Positions 5,538-9,316 of a DNA stretch of 9,316 nt are shown piece by piece (position 1 is the first letter of the stretch; each line of letters begins with the position of its first letter). The notes beneath the pieces are model-generated. The model saw only the letters and a program-made list of their open reading frames with translations. It was not told where the DNA came from and did not search any database. The translations under genes were made by a program, and so were the position numbers. The stretch covers positions 1 to 9,316 of the forward strand of contig CADBNG010000354.1 in NCBI GenBank assembly GCA_902795985.1. Reading direction: 5' to 3'. This DNA is from an uncultured Lachnospiraceae bacterium (GTDB taxonomy: Bacteria > Bacillota_A > Clostridia > Lachnospirales > Lachnospiraceae).

Positions 5538-7181
5538 ATGAGCAAAGAAACAGGCCAGAGCGTCCAGAATCAGCTGAGACCGTATCTGTCGCCGGCTGCA
5601 GTGTGGGCACTGTCGCTGGGGACGAGCATTGGCTGGGGATCCCTTGTGATCACCAGCAGCACCTATCTGTCCCAGGCCGGTCCGGCCGGCAGTGTGCTGG
5701 GTCTGGTTATCGGCGCGGTGATCATGCTGGTGATCAGCCGGAATTATCATTATATGATGAATGTCTGTCCGGAAGCCGGCGGAGCCTATTCCTTTGGCCG
5801 GGATGCATTCGGACACGACCATGGATTCCTGGTCGCCTGGTTTCTTATGCTGACTTATCTGGCCATACTCTGGGCGAACGCAACGGCCGTTCCGCTCTTT
5901 GCGCGGTATTTTATCGGAGACATTTTTCAATTTGGACGGATGTACAGCCTTTTCGGCTATGATGTTTTCTTCGGTGAGGCGCTGATTTCGATTCTTGCCA
6001 TTTTACTGGTAACCCTGCTGTGTATGAACTGCAGGAAGGCAGTGGCCGTGCTGCTGACCGGACTGGTTTCGATGATTATTCCTTTTCTGGGAAGGACATC
6101 CGTCGGCTGGATCGTGGACGTTACGACCATCGGAGCCGTACTGGTCTACGGCTACGTGTCCGCAAGCGCCTGGAAAACCGCCGGCTTCCGGGGGGATAAA
6201 ACCGAGCGGAGCACCGGTCTTCTGGGAATGATTCTGATGATCGGGTTTGGAGCTTATCTGCTTATACCGAACCTTTTCACAACGGGCAGCATGGCGACGG
6301 AATCCTACTTCCTGTTCGTTATCTGGGCAGTACTCGGTTTCGCGTTTTTCCGGCTCGTCCTGAACCGGGATGATTCGGACCGGTTCGGAAAATCGATTAT
6401 TGTCTGGGTAGCTCTTCTGGCGCTGGTGCTGTTTGTTTCCCTGGTCTGGATGAATCAGTCCACCATGCATGCGACGGAAAATGCCCTGCTGCGCATCCAG
6501 GATTATTATTCCGCCTATTCGGCAAATGACGGAGGCATCGTTGCGGCAGAGCTGTCCTACATCCGCCGGACGAATGCGGTCAGTATTATTATTGTGGTTG
6601 CCCTGTTCGGCCTGTCTCTGGGAGTCCTGCTCAACAACTATTCCGTTATGAGCCGGCGCGCCCGGGAAAGCGAGTCGGAGCTCGGCATGGTCCGGAATCT
6701 GGCCAACACCGATCCGCTGACCGGCGTAAAGAGCAAGCATGCCTTTGCGGAAAGCGAAAGGGAACGGGATGTGAAAATCGCCGGTGGGGAATCGGAGGCC
6801 TTTTCGGTAGTTGTCTGCGACGTCAACGGCCTGAAGCATATCAATGACACCAAAGGCCATGCCGCCGGAGACGAATATATCCGCGAGGCCTGCCGGCTGA
6901 TCTGCCGGCTGTATCAGCACAGCCCCGTTTTCCGGATCGGCGGAGACGAATTTGTCGTAATCCTGACCGGAAGCGACTTCGAAAACCGGGAGGCGATCCT
7001 TTCGGACATGAACCGGCAGATGGAAGATCATATCGGGACGGACAAAACGGTGGTTTCCGCCGGCATGTCCGATTACATTCCCGGGAAGGATATGCGGGTG
7101 AAGGATGTATTTGAACGCGCCGATGCGCAGATGTACCGCCGCAAAACAGAGTTGAAATCCATGGGAGCCAGGACCCGCTGA
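5538..7181 (+). CDS. Truncated APC-permease sensor fused to a GGDEF diguanylate cyclase
   Basis: In this 547-residue protein, residues 14-273 are paralogous to the permease of the preceding kinase. A block of about 184 residues is missing: kinase E153 aligns with E147, but kinase G375-R376 aligns with G185-R186. The missing part holds TM5-TM8. Helices remain at about 22-41, 50-68, 96-120, 147-164, 168-184, 187-210, 228-245 and 255-273, then 286-305 and 347-366 around an extracytoplasmic loop of about 41 residues. The GGDEF domain (about 385-540) begins ANTDPLTG, has metal ligand D428 in CDVNGLKHIND, GHAAGDE, and an intact GGDEF at 468-472, so c-di-GMP synthesis from two GTP is predicted. No RxxD inhibitory site sits in the expected place (459-462 reads YQHS). 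The ribosome-binding site is weak (AAAGAG, 13-bp gap after the previous stop), so coupling to the kinase gene is likely. Four helices are lost, an even number, so the cyclase stays cytoplasmic. Role inferred: ligand-responsive cyclase, not transporter. Confidence 0.88.
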   Translation: MSKETGQSVQNQLRPYLSPAAVWALSLGTSIGWGSLVITSSTYLSQAGPAGSVLGLVIGAVIMLVISRNYHYMMNVCPEAGGAYSFGRDAFGHDHGFLVAWFLMLTYLAILWANATAVPLFARYFIGDIFQFGRMYSLFGYDVFFGEALISILAILLVTLLCMNCRKAVAVLLTGLVSMIIPFLGRTSVGWIVDVTTIGAVLVYGYVSASAWKTAGFRGDKTERSTGLLGMILMIGFGAYLLIPNLFTTGSMATESYFLFVIWAVLGFAFFRLVLNRDDSDRFGKSIIVWVALLALVLFVSLVWMNQSTMHATENALLRIQDYYSAYSANDGGIVAAELSYIRRTNAVSIIIVVALFGLSLGVLLNNYSVMSRRARESESELGMVRNLANTDPLTGVKSKHAFAESERERDVKIAGGESEAFSVVVCDVNGLKHINDTKGHAAGDEYIREACRLICRLYQHSPVFRIGGDEFVVILTGSDFENREAILSDMNRQMEDHIGTDKTVVSAGMSDYIPGKDMRVKDVFERADAQMYRRKTELKSMGARTR

Positions 7182-7220
7182 CCGGCGGAGTGGTCTCCTG
7201 AAATAACCGGAGGAAAAAAG

Positions 7221-9316
7221 ATGCTCAAAAGCCATGACAAGTTCCATTCCGCCAACGGAAAACGCCTGCTGCTGATCGCGGACGACGAAGCGGTCAACCG
7301 CGAGATGCTGGGATTTATCCTGCAGGATGATTATGAACTGATCTACGCGGAGAACGGACAGCAGATGCTGGATCAGGTGAGAGAACACCAGGAAACCCTT
7401 TCCCTGGTACTGCTGGATCTGATGATGCCGGTCTTAAGCGGTCTTGACGCGCTGCGGATCATGAAGAAGGAGCCGGGAATCGCCCGGATACCGGTCATCG
7501 TCCTGACATCGGACCAGGAGGCGGAAGTGGAGAGCCTGACGATCGGCGCCAGCGATTTCATTCCGAAGCCCTATCCCCAGTTCGGGGTGATTCAGGCCCG
7601 TATCCGCAGAATTATCGAACTGTCGGAAGACCGGGAGATCATCAATTCCACGGAACGGGATCCTCTGACCGGGCTGTATAACCGGGAGTATTTCTACCGC
7701 TATGCGGAACAGTTTGACCATCACCATCATGGAATGGATATGGACGCCATTGTTCTGGACGTCAACCATTTTCATATGATCAACGAACGGTTCGGGACAA
7801 AATACGGCGACAGCGTACTCCGAAGGATCGGTGAAGCGGTCCGCGAAATGGTCCGGGACACCGGAGGAATCGTCTGCCGGAGAGAGGCGGATACGTTCAT
7901 GGTTTACTGTCCGCACGGGAAGGATTATGAACAGATTCTTGAGAACGCGTCGATCGGCCTGTCCGGAGAGGATTCTTCCGGCAACCGGGTTCGCCTGCGG
8001 ATGGGCGTCTATGAGATCGTGGACAAGTCCCTGGATATCGAACGCCGCTTCGACCGGGCAAAAATGGCGGCGGATACCGTTTCCGGCAGTTTTACCACCA
8101 CAATCGGAATCTATGACCAGAGCCTTCATGAGAAGGAACTGTACTATGAACAGCTGATTGAAGATTTCCAGAACGCCATTGACGAGAAGCAGTTCCGGGT
8201 ATATTTTCAGCCGAAATTCGATATCCGGCCGGAAATCCCGGTTCTGGCCAGCGCGGAAGCCCTGGTTCGCTGGGAACATCCGAAGTTCGGCATGGTTTCT
8301 CCGGGCGAGTTCATTCCTCTTTTTGAAGAGAACGGGCTGATCCGAAGGCTGGATAATTATATCTGGAGGGAAACCGCCGTCCAGATCCGTATCTGGAAGG
8401 AGAAGTTCGGCTTTTCCGTACCGGTTTCGGTGAATGTTTCCCGTATTGACATGTATGATCCGCATCTGGTGGAAATCCTGAACGGCCTGCTGCGGGAAAA
8501 CGGTCTGACGGAAAAGGATTTGCATCTGGAGATTACCGAATCGGCGTATACCCAGGATTCCAAGCAGATCATAGGAGTAGTGGAGCATCTCCGGAAACTG
8601 GGATTCAAGATCGAGATGGATGATTTCGGAACGGGTTACTCGTCACTCAATATGATTTCGACGCTGCCCATTGACGCGCTCAAGCTGGATATGCGGTTTA
8701 TTCGCAGCGCCTTTCTGGACCGCAAAGACACCCGGCTTCTTGAGGTGATTCTGGATATCGCGGAATATCTTTCCGTCCCGGTTATCGCCGAAGGTGTCGA
8801 GACAGAGGAGCAGATGCTGGCGCTTAAGGCGATGGGATGCGACTATGTGCAGGGCTATTATTTCTCCAGACCGCTTCCTGCCGGAGACTATGAGCGTTTC
8901 CTTACCGAACGGAAAGAGACCCTGGACCAGCTGATGATAAAAGAAGCCGATTCCGGAAAGAAAGAGGGAAAGGAACCGACTTTCGGACGAATCGCCCATG
9001 CTCTTTCCACCGGTTATGATATTATCTATTATGTGGATACGGAGAACGATCATTTCGTGCTGTTCAGCGCGGAAGGGGACGATGAAGACCTGCAGATCGA
9101 GGCCGGCGGGGCGGGTTTCTTCGCCCATTGTGAAATGATGGTTCAGAATCAGGTTGCGCCAAAGGACCGGGAACGGATGAAAGCACGGCTGCGGAAGGAA
9201 GAGATTCTGACGGCCCTTCAGAAAACGGGAACCTTTACGCTGACTTTCCGGCGCCTGAAGAACGGCAAACCCGTGTTTTACGTTTTCAAAGCCGTCCAGG
9301 CGCATACCTATGATGA
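7221..9316 (+). CDS. REC-GGDEF(degenerate)-EAL c-di-GMP phosphodiesterase response regulator, C-terminus cut by window end
   Basis: The frame opens at ATG 7221 behind a strong GGAGGA (7209-7214) and runs to the window edge without a stop (698 residues visible). The receiver (about 14-133) has D21/D22, phospho-acceptor D66 in LLDLMMP, T96 and K116. The second domain (about 145-295) starts TERDPLTGLYN and keeps D180, but carries EADTF (222-226) where GGDEF belongs, so it is probably not a cyclase and may bind GTP as a regulatory domain. The EAL domain (about 310-565) has E346-A347-L348, N405, E437, the loop DDFGTGYSS with D467/D468, K488, E524 and Q544: the full set needed for c-di-GMP hydrolysis to pGpG. 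After a charged linker, residues 587-698 form an extra domain (GYDIIYYVDTEND, QKTGTFTLTFRR) that resembles PAS-like domains in clostridial signalling proteins; this last call is uncertain. The enzyme is soluble. Phosphorylation of D66, possibly by the neighbouring kinase, would control it. Confidence 0.9.
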   Translation, partial: MLKSHDKFHSANGKRLLLIADDEAVNREMLGFILQDDYELIYAENGQQMLDQVREHQETLSLVLLDLMMPVLSGLDALRIMKKEPGIARIPVIVLTSDQEAEVESLTIGASDFIPKPYPQFGVIQARIRRIIELSEDREIINSTERDPLTGLYNREYFYRYAEQFDHHHHGMDMDAIVLDVNHFHMINERFGTKYGDSVLRRIGEAVREMVRDTGGIVCRREADTFMVYCPHGKDYEQILENASIGLSGEDSSGNRVRLRMGVYEIVDKSLDIERRFDRAKMAADTVSGSFTTTIGIYDQSLHEKELYYEQLIEDFQNAIDEKQFRVYFQPKFDIRPEIPVLASAEALVRWEHPKFGMVSPGEFIPLFEENGLIRRLDNYIWRETAVQIRIWKEKFGFSVPVSVNVSRIDMYDPHLVEILNGLLRENGLTEKDLHLEITESAYTQDSKQIIGVVEHLRKLGFKIEMDDFGTGYSSLNMISTLPIDALKLDMRFIRSAFLDRKDTRLLEVILDIAEYLSVPVIAEGVETEEQMLALKAMGCDYVQGYYFSRPLPAGDYERFLTERKETLDQLMIKEADSGKKEGKEPTFGRIAHALSTGYDIIYYVDTENDHFVLFSAEGDDEDLQIEAGGAGFFAHCEMMVQNQVAPKDRERMKARLRKEEILTALQKTGTFTLTFRRLKNGKPVFYVFKAVQAHTYD

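Noticed and set aside
6003..7388. A 461-codon minus-strand open frame opposite the cyclase.
   Set aside because: It runs antisense across two genes with intact GGDEF and REC motifs and shows no domain of its own.
7434..8588. A 384-codon minus-strand open frame opposite the phosphodiesterase.
   Set aside because: The plus strand has an unbroken frame with REC and EAL catalytic residues. The antisense frame is a by-product of codon bias.

Overview
The window reads as a bacterial chromosome segment from an anaerobic Firmicute, most likely a gut-type Clostridia member (Lachnospiraceae or a relative). This is inferred from moderately high GC, strong purine-rich ribosome-binding sites, the FLFNMSHDIRTPMNA-type histidine-kinase H box common in that group, and the habit of fusing c-di-GMP domains to unusual sensors. 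No rRNA, tRNA, CRISPR array, insertion sequence or phage gene is seen.

Layout. Positions 1-126 hold the first 42 codons of a minus-strand MFS transporter gene (cyanate/nitroimidazole porter-like) that leaves the window on the left. Positions 127-412 form a divergent control region. It has a good minus-strand promoter (TTGAGA-18 bp-TATAAT), an imperfect palindrome just downstream of that promoter's predicted start, a 10-bp hairpin in the MFS leader, and a plus-strand extended -10 promoter (TTGAAA-16 bp-TAAAAT). From 413 to the right edge, six plus-strand genes are packed with gaps of 11, -4, 11, 13 and 39 bp, so they probably form one operon.

The operon encodes, in order: a small four-helix membrane protein; a DUF6765-like soluble protein with an H-x3-D-x3-H motif; a six-helix DUF308/HdeD-like membrane protein; a 939-residue fusion of a complete 12-helix APC amino-acid permease to a hybrid histidine kinase with receiver; a 547-residue fusion of a shortened version of the same permease to an active-looking GGDEF diguanylate cyclase; and a REC-GGDEF-EAL protein (698 residues visible, cut by the window end) with a degenerate GGDEF, an intact EAL phosphodiesterase site and an extra C-terminal domain.

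How they may work together. The two permease modules are clear paralogues. The kinase copy keeps all APC core helices. The cyclase copy lacks a block of about 184 residues (TM5-TM8), so it cannot be a normal transporter and is best read as a sensor or as a partner of the kinase. With a receiver-controlled phosphodiesterase next door, the locus looks like a compact nutrient-sensing circuit. A transporter-type receptor would feed a histidine kinase, a sibling receptor would make c-di-GMP, and a phosphorylation-controlled EAL enzyme would remove it. The domain calls rest on visible motifs; the circuit is inference.
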